From NCBI RefSeq assembly GCF_014656435.1, contig NZ_BNCK01000002.1:1-64000 (forward strand): DNA of 64,000 nt, read 5' to 3'. The notes under the pieces are model-generated. The model was not told the DNA's origin. It searched no databases and was given only the letters and a program-made list of their open reading frames with translations. Position 1 is the stretch's first letter. Each line of letters begins with the position of its first letter. This document shows positions 26,644 to 36,980 of this stretch, in pieces. A program made the translations under genes and the position numbers. The stretch is from Thalassotalea marina (GTDB lineage Bacteria > Pseudomonadota > Gammaproteobacteria > Enterobacterales > Alteromonadaceae).

Positions 26644-28503
26644 ATGTTGATAAAACACAAACTGATTGCTAATACGAGTATTTTGGCAATTGCAATGTTG
26701 TTTATGTTGGGGTTGATTTCGTATTCTGAATCATCACTAAAAAGCAACATTCTCATCGCACAAAAATTGGGTGAAGTTGAGAGTAATGTTCTGCAGTTGA
26801 GACGAGAAGAAAAGGATTTTCTAGCCAGAAAGGATTTGACCTATGCTGATGAATTTTCGACTAGCTACCAAATTTTGGTTAATAAAATTAATGAACTTGA
26901 TCAAGCATTTTTAGAAATTGGTCAAAATCGTTCGGAAATCTCAAACTTAAGGCGCGTTACTGAGCAATACAAAATAAACTTTGATGACTTAGTCGAAGCA
27001 CAAAAAATCATTGGGCTTAACCCAAAAGATGGCCACTATGGTAATTTACGAAGTGCTGTTCATGGTTTTGAAGAACTTGTAGGAAGCAAAGATTACCGCT
27101 TACTGAGTGACATGTTGCAACTTAGACGCAATGAAAAAGATTTTATGTTGCGTTTAGATGATAAATATGTCGACCAATGGAATGAAAATGCCGCGACATT
27201 TATTCGTGATGTTAAAGATAGTGAACTCCCTGCCAGTACAAAAGAAAAAATTATCACTAACATAGGTGTTTACCAAACTTCATTTAAAACGCTGGCCGAT
27301 GCACAGCGATTGTTAGGTTATGCCCCTGATCAGGGGTTGCAAGGTAAAATGCGCGAAGCAGTACATCAGGTAGATCAGAACTTATCTGCTTTAGTCTCGG
27401 CCAGTGTTAAAGCGGTGAAAGATCATACGACGTTTGTTGGCACATTATCACTTTCTGTTTTTATTGTCGTTTTAGTGATTGCAATAGGCTTTGCAGCTGT
27501 TGTGACACGTAGTATTTTAAATGCCATTGATAACATGAAAGACACTATGAATCGTGTGGCTGAATCTAAAGATTTATCTATTCAAGTTGAAACTAATAAT
27601 GAAGATGAATTAGCTGAAATGGCCAGAGTGTTTAATACTATGATTGGTAGTTTCAGAAAGCTTATTGTCGAGGTTAATCACTCTGTTGAATGTGTTAATA
27701 CTGCAACTCAAAGCTTGTCTGAAAACATTCACAAAGCAAATGAAGGGGTTGATACCCAAGTTCAACAAACCGACCTAGTTGCAACGGCAGTTACAGAGAT
27801 GGTGGCAACAGTAGAAGAAATTGCCAACAACACGCATGAAGCAGCGAGTAAAGCAGAGGCAACACATCAAAACGCTGAAAAAGGCAAAGCGGGTGTAGAT
27901 TCGACCATTGCGCGCATTGATCTGTTATCGGGAACTTTATTAGAGTCTGAGAACGTAGTTCAAGAATTAGCAAAAGACAGTGATACTATTGGCTCTGTCC
28001 TTGATGTAATTCGTGGCATTGCAGAACAAACTAACTTATTGGCACTTAATGCTGCAATAGAAGCTGCACGGGCAGGTGAGCAGGGTAGAGGTTTTGCCGT
28101 TGTTGCTGATGAAGTAAGAACCTTGGCCAGTCGAACACAAGAGTCGACTAAAGAAATTGAAGGTATTATCAGCTCTTTACAATCACGTACTAAAGATATT
28201 GTTTCTCATATGGCTGAATGTCGAGCGCAGGGGCAAGAAAGTGCAGACCAAGCGTCTTCTGCGGGTAAGATGTTAGAAGAAATCACACTAGATGTTTCAA
28301 TGATCATGGAAATGAATAGTGCGATTGCAACGGCAATTCAAGAACAAAGTACTGTGGCAAGTGAAGTTAATGAACATGTCGTGATGATTCGTGATGTTGC
28401 TGAAGAAGCTGGTGAAGCAGCGAAGCAAAACGCACAAATGAGTGAAGAGTTATCGCAACAAGCTGTAGTGCTAGATAAGGAAGTTAATCAGTTTAGGGTT
28501 TAA
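26644..28503 (+). CDS. Methyl-accepting chemotaxis protein with HBM sensor
   Basis: 619 aa. Signal anchor TM1 (~10-28), a periplasmic helical domain with two copies of a RRxEKDFxxR motif ([26 protein letters not shown]), TM2 (~258-282), HAMP, and a signalling hairpin with [20 protein letters not shown]. The duplicated motif matches helical bimodular (HBM) sensors, which in Pseudomonas McpS bind organic acids. The ligand here is unknown. A terminator follows 30 bp after the stop. Confidence 0.94.
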   Translation: MLIKHKLIANTSILAIAMLFMLGLISYSESSLKSNILIAQKLGEVESNVLQLRREEKDFLARKDLTYADEFSTSYQILVNKINELDQAFLEIGQNRSEISNLRRVTEQYKINFDDLVEAQKIIGLNPKDGHYGNLRSAVHGFEELVGSKDYRLLSDMLQLRRNEKDFMLRLDDKYVDQWNENAATFIRDVKDSELPASTKEKIITNIGVYQTSFKTLADAQRLLGYAPDQGLQGKMREAVHQVDQNLSALVSASVKAVKDHTTFVGTLSLSVFIVVLVIAIGFAAVVTRSILNAIDNMKDTMNRVAESKDLSIQVETNNEDELAEMARVFNTMIGSFRKLIVEVNHSVECVNTATQSLSENIHKANEGVDTQVQQTDLVATAVTEMVATVEEIANNTHEAASKAEATHQNAEKGKAGVDSTIARIDLLSGTLLESENVVQELAKDSDTIGSVLDVIRGIAEQTNLLALNAAIEAARAGEQGRGFAVVADEVRTLASRTQESTKEIEGIISSLQSRTKDIVSHMAECRAQGQESADQASSAGKMLEEITLDVSMIMEMNSAIATAIQEQSTVASEVNEHVVMIRDVAEEAGEAAKQNAQMSEELSQQAVVLDKEVNQFRV

Positions 28504-28532
28504 TAAACTCTTTCAAAATACTTCGTCATTAA

Positions 28533-28567
28533 AAAATCCGGTCTGTATCTACAGACCGGATTTTTTT
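28533..28567 (+). terminator. Terminator of the chemoreceptor gene
   Basis: AATCCGGTCTGT-ATCT-ACAGACCGGATT is a perfect 12-bp stem with a four-base loop, followed by T-run. The A-run before it lets it also act for the convergent M3 peptidase gene. Confidence 0.93.
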
Positions 28568-28586
28568 ATCTTTGACATTGTTATTC

Positions 28587-30758
28587 CTATTTGATAGGAA
28601 AACCTCTGTCTCTCATCAATGCTTCAACTTGTGCATCTCTGCCTCTAAATAAGCGGTATGCTTCGGCAGGATCCATTGCATTACGAATTGAAAAAAGATG
28701 TTTAACTAGCTTATCTGCCATATCTTTATCGTAAAATCCTCCAGGTGCTTGAGCAAAAGCTTCCGCCGCATCAGACGTTAATACTTCTGCCCACATGTAG
28801 CCATAGTACCCAGAAGAGTAGCCTTCACCAGAGAATATGTGCCCAAAATGTGTACTTCTATGGCGCATAACCACTTCACTAGGCATGCCTAATTTTGTTA
28901 GTTCCTGTTGTTCGAAGCTTTCAGCGTCTATTTTGCTAGGAGCAGTGGTGTGGTATAGCAAATCCATCATTGCTGATGCCATATATTCAGTGGTTTTGAA
29001 GCCCTGATTAAATGTTGCAGCCTTTTTGATTTTCTCCACTAAAGATTGTGGAATTGGCTCACCTGTTTTGTAATGCACTAGGTATTTGTTGATCACTTCA
29101 TCTGTCGATAACCAGCGCTCTAGTAACTGAGATTGGAATTCAGTGTAATCCCTCACTCCAGAGTGAGAAGTTGGGTACGCAACATTGGCTGATAAAAAGT
29201 GTAAAGCGTGGCCAAATTCGTGGAAGTATGTTTCGGCATCGTCCCATGAAATAAGTGTTGGCTGACCTTCTGGCCCTTTTACGAAGTTTGAATTATTTGA
29301 TGATAAAACCGTCTTTTTGCCATCAAACGTTGTATGACTGCGATACGTAGTGGCCCAAGCGCCTGAGCGTTTACCTTGTCGGGCAAACGGATCTAAGTAC
29401 CATAAGCCAATATGCTCGCCTGATGTTTTATCAGTAACTTCCCATACTTTTACGTCTGGATGAAATACTGGAACACTGCCTTCTGGTACCGGTTTGAAGT
29501 TAAAGTTGAATAACTCGCCTGCGACAAAAAACATTGCGTCACGTAACTTATCAAGCTGAAGGTATTGTTTTACTTCGTCTGAATCTAACGCGTACTTCTC
29601 TTTTCTTACTTTTTCTGCGTAAAAACGGTAATCCCAAGGTTCAATGGTAATGTTTGCACCTTCTTTGTCGGCAACTGCTTGCATGTCAACGACTTCTTCT
29701 TTAACACGTGCAATTGCTGCAGGCCAAACTTTGTTCATTAAGTCCATGGCGTTTTCAGGTGTTTTAGCCATGCGATCTTCTAAGCGCCATTGTGCGTAGT
29801 TGTCATAACCTAGTAACTGAATTCGTTCGTGACGTAGCGTTAATATTTTTTCAATCAATTCACTGTTGTCATACTGATCACCGTTGTTGCCGCGGCTATA
29901 GTAGTTTTCCCAAACCTGTTTGCGAAGCTCTCGCTCTGTTGAGTAGGTTAAAAAAGGATCCATAGAAGAGCGAGAGTTTGTGATAGCGTATTGGCCAGCC
30001 TTACCACGTTGTTCCGCAGCGGCAGCGGCAGCCGAAACAACAGAGTCAGGTAAACCTGAAAGTTGTTCCTTAGTTAGATAAACAACATAGTTCTCTTCAT
30101 CGGCAAGTACGTTTGATGCAAATTGAGTGTGCGATGTCGCCAATTCTTGGTTAATGGCAGCATAACGCTTTTTAGCTTCTTCGTTTAAGGTGGCGCCATT
30201 GCGAGTTAAGCTATTGTATCTTAACCATGTAATGCGCTGTTGCTCAGGTGTCAGCGATTTAAAAGCTTCACTTCTATAAACAGTTTCAATTCGTTTAAAC
30301 AGCTTTTCATTTTGCGTTATTTTTGAGCTGTAAGCTGAAAGTGTAGGAGCCAACTCTTTCTGAATACTTCTAAACTCCGGGCTAGATTTATTAGATGACC
30401 AAATTCCGTAATAAGTAAATGCGCGCGATAAAGCACTGCCAGAGCGTTCAAGAGCTGCTATCGTATTGTCAAAAGTAGCAGGCTCTGAATTGTTGGTAAT
30501 GGCGTCAATTTCTTCAAGGCTTAAACGCATTCCTTCATCAAAAGCAGGTTTGATCAAAGATAAGTCCATCTTATCAAAAGCTGGTACACCGCCATAAGGC
30601 CCTTGAAATTCTGCCAATAAAACGTTTTGTGACTGTGGTTGAACTGCTGGAGCTTCTGTTTTCGTTTGGGTCGATTCTGGAGCTTTTGATGGATTACCGC
30701 ATGCTGATAGTGCGCAGACTATCGCAGCAGTGACTAGAGAGTAGGTGAGTTTTTTCAT
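28587..30758 (-). CDS. M3-family metallopeptidase lipoprotein (Dcp-like)
   Basis: 723 aa from ATG 30758, chosen because it begins a lipoprotein signal (MKKLTYSLVTAAIVCALSACG; lipobox LSAC). An upstream in-frame start adds 15 odd residues. Zinc motif HEFGH (YFHEFGHALHFL) and a C-terminal part typical of peptidyl-dipeptidase Dcp (GYYGYMWAEVL). It cleaves short peptides; the lipid anchor puts it at the envelope. Separate from hslU by a bidirectional terminator. Confidence 0.9.
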   Translation of the reverse strand: MKKLTYSLVTAAIVCALSACGNPSKAPESTQTKTEAPAVQPQSQNVLLAEFQGPYGGVPAFDKMDLSLIKPAFDEGMRLSLEEIDAITNNSEPATFDNTIAALERSGSALSRAFTYYGIWSSNKSSPEFRSIQKELAPTLSAYSSKITQNEKLFKRIETVYRSEAFKSLTPEQQRITWLRYNSLTRNGATLNEEAKKRYAAINQELATSHTQFASNVLADEENYVVYLTKEQLSGLPDSVVSAAAAAAEQRGKAGQYAITNSRSSMDPFLTYSTERELRKQVWENYYSRGNNGDQYDNSELIEKILTLRHERIQLLGYDNYAQWRLEDRMAKTPENAMDLMNKVWPAAIARVKEEVVDMQAVADKEGANITIEPWDYRFYAEKVRKEKYALDSDEVKQYLQLDKLRDAMFFVAGELFNFNFKPVPEGSVPVFHPDVKVWEVTDKTSGEHIGLWYLDPFARQGKRSGAWATTYRSHTTFDGKKTVLSSNNSNFVKGPEGQPTLISWDDAETYFHEFGHALHFLSANVAYPTSHSGVRDYTEFQSQLLERWLSTDEVINKYLVHYKTGEPIPQSLVEKIKKAATFNQGFKTTEYMASAMMDLLYHTTAPSKIDAESFEQQELTKLGMPSEVVMRHRSTHFGHIFSGEGYSSGYYGYMWAEVLTSDAAEAFAQAPGGFYDKDMADKLVKHLFSIRNAMDPAEAYRLFRGRDAQVEALMRDRGFPIK

Positions 30759-30920
30759 TTTTGTTCTCTGGTTGTGATTTTTATTAAGTCTTAGTTTTAC
30801 CAATTGAATTCAATATATATTTCAATTGGTGTTAGCCTGCCAGAATTTAATATACGATGCCATGAAAATTCGTTGGACTACTAAGCATTTCAGGTTGTCG
30901 TATGCTAAACGCAGGTGAAA

Positions 30921-30953
30921 AAAAGCCAGTTATCGAGTTAACTGGCTTTTAAA
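30921..30953. terminator. Terminator of hslVU
   Basis: AAAAGCCAGTTA pairs with TAACTGGCTTTT around a six-base loop, with T-rich flanks on both strands. On the minus strand it follows hslU directly. Confidence 0.85.
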
Positions 30954-30985
30954 ATAGGTTTTATGAAACCGTCAAATGTCGTTTG

Positions 30986-32314
30986 TTACAAAATAAAGCG
31001 GCTTAAATCTTCATTTTTAACAACATCATTTAGGGTGTTATTCACATAATCTTCTGTAATTTCTATGCTTTCACCGTCGCGATCGTTGGCAGTAAAGGAA
31101 ATTTCCTCTGTTAAACGTTCCATCATAGTGTGTAAGCGGCGAGCACCAATATTTTCAGTTGATTCATTCACTTGCCATGCAGCATTGGCGATCGCTTTAA
31201 TACCACATTCACTAAATGATAAGTTAACACCTTCTGTTGCCATTAATGCCGTGTATTGTTCGGTAAGTGAAGCATTAGGCTCTGTTAAAATACGAACAAA
31301 ATCTTCGCTAGTTAATGCTTGAAGTTCCACACGTATAGGCAATCGGCCTTGTAGCTCTGGGATCAAATCAGAAGGTTTTGCCATTTGGAAAGCACCAGAG
31401 GCAATAAATAGAATATGGTCAGTTTTTACCATTCCGTGTTTAGTTGAAACCGTCGAGCCCTCAACTAAAGGTAAAAGATCGCGCTGTACACCTTCACGTG
31501 ATACGTCTGGACCAGAAGTATCACCACGTTTACAGATTTTGTCGATTTCATCGATGAACACAATACCATTTTGCTCAACTGCTTCTAACGCTTTTACTTT
31601 AATATCATCTTGATTGACGATTTTAGCAGCTTCTTCTTCTTGAAGTGCTTTCATCGCATCTTTAATTTTTAGTTTGCGTTTGTTGGTTTTTTCACTGCTC
31701 ATTCCTTGGAACATGCTTTGCAACTGAGACGTCATTTCTTCCATGCCTGGTGGCGCCATGATTTCCACACCCATTTGTGGCGCTGCTAAGTTAAGTTCAA
31801 TCTCTTTATCGTCAAGTTGTCCTTCACGTAGCTTTTTACGAAATACTTGCCTTGTACTTGCATTGTCAGCCGTTTCTTCGTTACCAAAACTATCACGTGG
31901 TTTTGGTAATAAAACGTCCAAAACTCGCTCTTCAGCACGTTCTTCAGCAAGGTGTTTTACACGTGCCATTTCTTGCTCTTTGGTCATTTTAAATGCCATA
32001 TCAGCAAGATCACGAATAATGGTCTCTACTTCTTTACCAACATAACCCACTTCAGTGAATTTAGTGGCTTCTACCTTAATAAAAGGTGCGTTTGCAAGCT
32101 TGGCCAAGCGGCGAGCGATTTCAGTTTTACCGACACCGGTAGGGCCAATCATTAAAATATTTTTCGGTGTAACTTCTGTGCGTAACTCTTCGTTAAGCTG
32201 CATGCGGCGCCAGCGGTTACGTAACGCAATAGCTACTGCACGTTTTGCATCAGCTTGACCAACAATATGGCTATCTAGTTCTGAAACAATTTCTCTGGGG
32301 GTCATATTAGACAT
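30986..32314 (-). CDS. hslU: ATP-dependent protease ATPase subunit HslU
   Basis: AAA+ unfoldase that feeds proteins to HslV. 442 aa, the usual length. Walker A GPTGVGKT (57-64), the pore motif GYVG, Walker [12 protein letters not shown] and sensor/arginine motif near the C-terminus. The last residues (LSRFIL) match the tail that docks into HslV. Co-transcribed with hslV, 18 bp apart. Confidence 0.99.
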   Translation of the reverse strand: MSNMTPREIVSELDSHIVGQADAKRAVAIALRNRWRRMQLNEELRTEVTPKNILMIGPTGVGKTEIARRLAKLANAPFIKVEATKFTEVGYVGKEVETIIRDLADMAFKMTKEQEMARVKHLAEERAEERVLDVLLPKPRDSFGNEETADNASTRQVFRKKLREGQLDDKEIELNLAAPQMGVEIMAPPGMEEMTSQLQSMFQGMSSEKTNKRKLKIKDAMKALQEEEAAKIVNQDDIKVKALEAVEQNGIVFIDEIDKICKRGDTSGPDVSREGVQRDLLPLVEGSTVSTKHGMVKTDHILFIASGAFQMAKPSDLIPELQGRLPIRVELQALTSEDFVRILTEPNASLTEQYTALMATEGVNLSFSECGIKAIANAAWQVNESTENIGARRLHTMMERLTEEISFTANDRDGESIEITEDYVNNTLNDVVKNEDLSRFIL

Positions 32315-32332
32315 AGATTTTCCTTACTGCGG

Positions 32333-32851
32333 TTATAGTTCGTCGATTGTTTGACTTTGGTTGGTGAACACACAAATGTCACCGGCGATAGTAAGAGACT
32401 TTTCTACAATCTCACGAGCAGATAACTCAGTATTTTCAAGAAGTGCTGTTGCAGCAGCTTGTGCAAAGTTACCGCCACTGCCGATGGCAATTAAATCGTG
32501 TTCAGGTTGAACAACGTCACCATTTCCCGTAATGATTAATGAAGCCGTTTCATCCGCCACAGCTAATAATGCTTCAAGTTTGCGTAGGGCGCGGTCACTG
32601 CGCCAATCTTTTGCTAATTCAACAGCCGCTTTTGTTAAGTGGCCTTGATGCATTTCAAGTTTGCTCTCAAAGCGTTCAAATAGTGTGAATGCGTCTGCGG
32701 TGCCACCAGCAAAACCCGCTAAAACTTTGTCGTTATATAAACGTCGAACTTTTTTAGCATTACCTTTCATTACGGTATTGCCTAGTGATACTTGACCATC
32801 ACCACCTATGGCTACTTTGCCATTGCGTCTAACTGAAACTATGGTAGTCAC
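32333..32851 (-). CDS. hslV: ATP-dependent protease peptidase subunit HslV
   Basis: 172 aa. The catalytic threonine follows the initiator Met ([19 protein letters not shown]); after Met removal it is the nucleophile. [15 protein letters not shown] is typical. Forms a dodecamer with HslU and is induced on heat shock in E. coli. A possible sigma-32 promoter and a leader hairpin lie just upstream. Confidence 0.99.
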   Translation of the reverse strand: MTTIVSVRRNGKVAIGGDGQVSLGNTVMKGNAKKVRRLYNDKVLAGFAGGTADAFTLFERFESKLEMHQGHLTKAAVELAKDWRSDRALRKLEALLAVADETASLIITGNGDVVQPEHDLIAIGSGGNFAQAAATALLENTELSAREIVEKSLTIAGDICVFTNQSQTIDEL

Positions 32852-32871
32852 TGTAAACCTCTACACTGATT

Positions 32872-32886
32872 GCCGCGTATTGCGGC
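32872..32886 (-). promoter_or_regulatory. Leader stem-loop in the hslVU 5' UTR
   Basis: GCCGC and GCGGC flank a five-base loop. It lies between the putative promoter and the hslV start, in the untranslated leader. A leader stem-loop with an effect on hslVU mRNA stability is known in E. coli; equivalence is inferred. Confidence 0.5.
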
Positions 32887-32902
32887 ATGTAACAATGTAG
32901 CT

Positions 32903-32931
32903 AACATAAGAATGAATCGTGAAAATTCAAG
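32903..32931 (-). promoter_or_regulatory. Possible heat-shock (sigma-32) promoter of hslVU
   Basis: The minus strand has CTTGAA (32926-32931), the typical sigma-32 -35, and ~15 bases on a loosely matching CTTATGTT. Only the -35 is strong. Confidence 0.45.
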
Positions 32932-32943
32932 GGTAATGCTAAA

Positions 32944-33501
32944 TTAATTCCATAACCAAATCTGGCAAGTAGAAATATTGTTGTTAGATAATTTACGTTT
33001 ATCTTTTTCAGCTTCTCGTTTTTTCTCGTAAGGTCCCAAGAATACTTTGTGCCAAGTACCATTAGAGCCATTAGAAACGCTAATTTGTGATGCAAGGCCA
33101 GCAAAAGCAATGGTTGCTTTCATTTTTTCAGCTTGGTTAAGCGTTCTAAAAGAGCCACATTGCATTTTCCAAGGTCCCTTGGTTTCTACTTTGTACTCGC
33201 CGACTTCGACTTCTTTGGATTTTAATTCTTCGATATAACGCCACTTTTCTTCTGGTGGTTTTGGGATATCAGAGGATTTCTTTTCAGTTGAAGATTTTGG
33301 TTTTGTTACTGTTGGAACTTCAGGCTCTATATCTTTTATGGACCACAAAAAATAACCAAAACCTGCACAGGCAACTAACGTACAAAGTGCAAGTAACTTC
33401 ATTCTTGCAGGTATTGCAGGTTGAACAGCTTCTTGCTGTTTATAAGGGCTTTTTTTATTTTTAGTGTTTCTTGAGCGAGAAACGTAATCTTGGTGCGTCA
33501 T
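32944..33501 (-). CDS. ftsN: FtsN-like SPOR-domain cell-division protein
   Basis: 185 aa. Cytoplasmic start, one TM (~35-52, LLALCTLVACAGFGYFLWS), a short linker with KPKSS repeats, and a C-terminal SPOR domain (WKMQCGSFRTLNQAEKMKATIAFAG). SPOR binds denuded peptidoglycan at the septum. Order rpmE, priA, ftsN, hslV, hslU is as in E. coli, which supports the name. It is shorter than E. coli FtsN, mainly in the linker. Confidence 0.85.
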   Translation of the reverse strand: MTHQDYVSRSRNTKNKKSPYKQQEAVQPAIPARMKLLALCTLVACAGFGYFLWSIKDIEPEVPTVTKPKSSTEKKSSDIPKPPEEKWRYIEELKSKEVEVGEYKVETKGPWKMQCGSFRTLNQAEKMKATIAFAGLASQISVSNGSNGTWHKVFLGPYEKKREAEKDKRKLSNNNISTCQIWLWN

Positions 33502-33616
33502 TAACTGCTGTACAATGTAGCTTAGAATTAAGGAATTGCTTTATTTTAACCAAGTGGACAGAAATTCCTAGTCACTTATTTGTACTTTTTAATTATCCAA
33601 TGATAAAAGCAAAGCG

Positions 33617-35830
33617 TTACCAACTTAAGTCAATAGGATCAACGTCAATTGACCATCTCACTTTGTTTGCTAGTGGGTGTTGCTTTGCAAATGCAATGAG
33701 GGTGTGTAAATCTTGATGTACGACCTTTCTATTGGCGGCTTGGAATAATAAATGAAACCGGAATTTACCCGCTTTTTTCTCCATGGCTGCAGGCATTGGG
33801 CCTGCGATATCTGAACCAAAGCTAAGTTGTGATATATCACGTAAAAACTGCTCAGGTAAATGGGGTTTATTGGCTTCCGCTCGAATTAAGGCTTGATGTC
33901 CAAATGGTGGTAGTTTCGCCCATTGACGCTCTTCTAAACCTTGTTTGGCAAATTCACTATAGCCTTCACTTACCAATTGCATCAATAGCGGATGCTGCGG
34001 GTACTGTGTTTGTATTAATACTTTTCCTGGTTTACTCGCTCGCCCAGCTCTACCTGCAACTTGCTCGAGCTGCTGAGCCATATGCTCGGCAGCTCTGTAA
34101 TCAAAGCTAAATAATGCACCGTCTATATCTAACATTACAACTAAGGTTACATTGGGAAAATGGTGACCTTTAGCGAGCATTTGAGTACCAATTAAAATAT
34201 GATGTTCACCTTGGTTGATTTGCTCCAGTCGTTTAGCAAGCTCACCTTTGCGGCGCGTGCTATCTCGGTCAATTCTAACGATGCTTTTATCGTTAAAGTG
34301 TTGTTCTAACCACTGTTCAACTTGCTCTGTACCTTGTCCCACTGGGGTCAACCTGATACTGCCGCAACTAGGGCACTGGTGTGGAATTCGTTTTTGGCTA
34401 TTGCAGTGATGGCATATCAATAAGCCTTGGTTTTTGTGTAAGGTGTATGGTCTATTACAGCGTGTGCAGTCTGCTACCCAATGACACTCCTTACAATTGA
34501 TCGCGGGGGCAAAGCCACGCCTATTTAAAAAAACGAGTACTTGCTCTTTACGCGCCAAAACTTGTTCTATATCTCGAATCGTTGAGGCGGCCAAACCACT
34601 AGATAGTTGTTGATTGTTGATGTCGACTAAAGAAAGCTTCGCTTTAACACTCTTACCTGGGCGTTGGGTCAATTGGTGATAGAAATACTTGCCGCTATTT
34701 GCATTGGCCAACGATTCAAAACTTGGTGTGGCTGAGCCCAGAACGATTGGAATCGCACCTTGATTGGCTCTTACAATAGCGAGATCTCTGCCGTTGTATC
34801 TAAAGCTATCTTGCTGTTTAAATGAGGTATCGTGCTCTTCATCTACGATAATTAACCCCAATTGAGCTAAAGGGGTAAACAGAGCCGAGCGTGTACCTAT
34901 GACTATAGCTGCTTGGCCTTGATGTGCCTGACACCAAGTAGTAAATCGCTCTTTGTCGTTAAGTCCTGAGTGGTGTAGAAAAATAGGCACGTTAAATCTT
35001 TGTTCAAACCTAGCCAACATCTGCGGCGTCAGTCCTATTTCAGGCACTAACACAAGTACTTGTTTACTTTTTGCCAAGACTTGTTCCATTACCTGCAAAT
35101 AAACTTCGGTTTTCCCACTTCCTGTAATACCGTGTACTAGATGACAAGCATACTGATCTAACGTTGTAGTAATAGAAGAGACGGTAATTGCTTGCTCTGC
35201 TGTTAAATGGTGTTTATCTGCAGTGTTAATACACTCGTTATCCCAATTTAAAGGGATAATGGGCTTTTGATAAGGTTCTATTAAAGCTTTGCTGACCAAG
35301 GCTTCTAATTGAGTTTTGCTAAAACCTAAGGTTCTAATTTCTGGCCAAGTTAGTTGTGTATGACTGAAAAGAAGTGCAAACAACTCTCCTTGTTTAGGAC
35401 TTCGTTTTACATTGATTTGTTCAAGGCCGGCTTCTAAGGTCTCTGATGTTGTTCGCCAATAAGTTATTTGTTCTAACGGCTCAGGCTCTTCTTGCCTCAT
35501 TAAGACTGGTAAAGCGTATTGAATTACTTCACCTATGGGGTGAGAATAATAGTTAGCTGCAGTGTGCAGCAGTTTAATAATACTTTGTGGTAACTGATGT
35601 TGATGAGTAAAAACACGAGTTATCGGCTTTATTTTGCCTAAATCTATTGTTGAATCAATAGCGGGGTTAGTTTCAATTACCATTGCAACTAAATGCCTAT
35701 TGCCAAAAGGAACTTCTACCAACTGACCACTAACTAAGGTTTGGCTTTGTAATTCTTGTGGAATGCTGTAGGTAAAAAGTTGTCTTAATGGAACAGGTAC
35801 AGCAACTTGAACAAAGGTATGTATAGTCAA
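33617..35830 (-). CDS. priA: Primosomal protein N' (replication restart helicase)
   Basis: 737 aa. Superfamily-2 helicase that restarts stalled forks. N-terminal 3'-DNA-binding domain (VPVPLRQLFTYSIP), Walker A GITGSGKTEVY, DEEH box (VDEEHDTSFKQQ), then paired Cys zinc motifs (CKECHWVADCTRC, CHHC, CPSCG) and motifs V/VI (QMLAKGHHFPNV, QVAGRAGR). The start appears to be TTG at 35830. It is divergent from rpmE. Confidence 0.98.
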   Translation of the reverse strand: MTIHTFVQVAVPVPLRQLFTYSIPQELQSQTLVSGQLVEVPFGNRHLVAMVIETNPAIDSTIDLGKIKPITRVFTHQHQLPQSIIKLLHTAANYYSHPIGEVIQYALPVLMRQEEPEPLEQITYWRTTSETLEAGLEQINVKRSPKQGELFALLFSHTQLTWPEIRTLGFSKTQLEALVSKALIEPYQKPIIPLNWDNECINTADKHHLTAEQAITVSSITTTLDQYACHLVHGITGSGKTEVYLQVMEQVLAKSKQVLVLVPEIGLTPQMLARFEQRFNVPIFLHHSGLNDKERFTTWCQAHQGQAAIVIGTRSALFTPLAQLGLIIVDEEHDTSFKQQDSFRYNGRDLAIVRANQGAIPIVLGSATPSFESLANANSGKYFYHQLTQRPGKSVKAKLSLVDINNQQLSSGLAASTIRDIEQVLARKEQVLVFLNRRGFAPAINCKECHWVADCTRCNRPYTLHKNQGLLICHHCNSQKRIPHQCPSCGSIRLTPVGQGTEQVEQWLEQHFNDKSIVRIDRDSTRRKGELAKRLEQINQGEHHILIGTQMLAKGHHFPNVTLVVMLDIDGALFSFDYRAAEHMAQQLEQVAGRAGRASKPGKVLIQTQYPQHPLLMQLVSEGYSEFAKQGLEERQWAKLPPFGHQALIRAEANKPHLPEQFLRDISQLSFGSDIAGPMPAAMEKKAGKFRFHLLFQAANRKVVHQDLHTLIAFAKQHPLANKVRWSIDVDPIDLSW

Positions 35831-35941
35831 TGTGGTAATCTGGTTCTTTTTAGCGATAGGTCGGTATTTTGCGACGTTAATGATAAGTTCTCAAGGGAAA
35901 TTGTCTTTGCTAAGAAATGTTGATAAAAGCGTTTAAATTGC

Positions 35942-35970
35942 TTGAATAGCGAGCAGTGATCCAGTATGAT
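35942..35970 (+). promoter_or_regulatory. Promoter of rpmE
   Basis: TTGAAT (35942-35947), a 17-bp spacer and TATGAT (35965-35970) are a good sigma-70 promoter, ~86 bp before the rpmE start. Confidence 0.75.
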
Positions 35971-36055
35971 TCGCCACCGTTAATTTTAACTCGTATGGTG
36001 CTTGGCATAAAAGGTATGACCAAGTGGCGATACGGCCCATTATTTGAGGTTTTCC

Positions 36056-36268
36056 ATGAAAGAAGGTATTCACCCTAATTACGTTGATATCAAAGCAAAC
36101 TGTTCTTGTGGCAACGTAATCAATACTCGTTCAACGTTAGGTAAAGATATTCACTTAGACGTATGTTCAGAGTGTCACCCGTTCTATACTGGTAAGCAAA
36201 AAGCTGCTGAAACTGGTGGTCGTGTTGACAAATTCAACAAGCGTTTCGCTGTTTTGGGTAAGAAGTAA
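36056..36268 (+). CDS. rpmE: 50S ribosomal protein L31
   Basis: 70 aa from ATG 36056; a TTG four codons earlier is less likely. It is the zinc-binding (C+) type with Cys16, Cys18, Cys37 and Cys40. In many bacteria the C+ form is replaced by a Cys-free paralogue under zinc shortage; no paralogue is in the window. Divergent from priA. Confidence 0.98.
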   Translation: MKEGIHPNYVDIKANCSCGNVINTRSTLGKDIHLDVCSECHPFYTGKQKAAETGGRVDKFNKRFAVLGKK

Positions 36269-36292
36269 TTCACCCACAGTAAACTGTTTGTT

Positions 36293-36322
36293 TAAAAAGC
36301 GCCTAATAGGCGCTTTTTTTGT
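36293..36322 (+). terminator. Terminator of rpmE
   Basis: AAAGCGCC-TAAT-AGGCGC folds into a tight GC-rich hairpin, followed by seven T. Confidence 0.92.
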
Positions 36323-36394
36323 ACCTAAGAAAAATTATTTTTTATTTAAACCCTATTTCGGCATACTGCATCTAATCAATTAAACAAAGAGATT

Positions 36395-36979
36395 GTGGGA
36401 AGTTCGTATTTGAATACCTCAACAGTAATTGATGCCCAACAGTTGTTTAGCCACGACCAAGACAGTGAGCTAGTGACTCGAGCACAACAAGGGGATCAAC
36501 AAGCATTTCATGCATTATATCAATTGCACCATAAGCGTGTTTACGCTTTGTGCTGGCGTATGCTTGCTGATAAAGACAGTGCAGAAGATGTTTGTCAGGA
36601 AGTGTTTGTACAATTGTGGCAAAAAATTGGCAATTTCCGTGGTGAAAGTAAATTTGCCACCTGGTTACACAGCGTAGCCACTAACATAGTGCTTGGGCAT
36701 TTACGAAAGCAAAAAAACTGGTTACAGCGAGTATTTAGTATTGAAGAACAGCGAGTGGAAGAAAGTAATACACCAATGTCTGATCACGCTGAATTGTCGT
36801 TGTTAGACCAAAAAATACAGGCGTTGCCTGAGCGAGCAAGAGTAGTATTTGTTCTTTTTGCTATAGAGGGCTACCGACATGAAGAGATTGCTAGCATGAT
36901 GAAAATGGCGGTTGGTTCAAGTAAGGCGCAATTTCACCGCGCAAAATCCTTATTAAGAGAAGCGTTAAGTGAGCAGTAG
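36395..36979 (+). CDS. ECF RNA polymerase sigma factor
   Basis: 194 aa (GTG 36395; TTG 36410 behind GGGAAG is an alternative). Sigma region 2 (~25-95) has DSAEDVCQEVFVQLWQ and region 4 (~130-185) has LPERARVVFVLFAIEGYRHEEIA. It is followed one base later by a membrane protein that looks like its anti-sigma and by a DUF4097 gene that may be its main target. Signal and regulon unknown. Confidence 0.9.
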   Translation: MGSSYLNTSTVIDAQQLFSHDQDSELVTRAQQGDQQAFHALYQLHHKRVYALCWRMLADKDSAEDVCQEVFVQLWQKIGNFRGESKFATWLHSVATNIVLGHLRKQKNWLQRVFSIEEQRVEESNTPMSDHAELSLLDQKIQALPERARVVFVLFAIEGYRHEEIASMMKMAVGSSKAQFHRAKSLLREALSEQ

Positions 36980-36980
36980 T

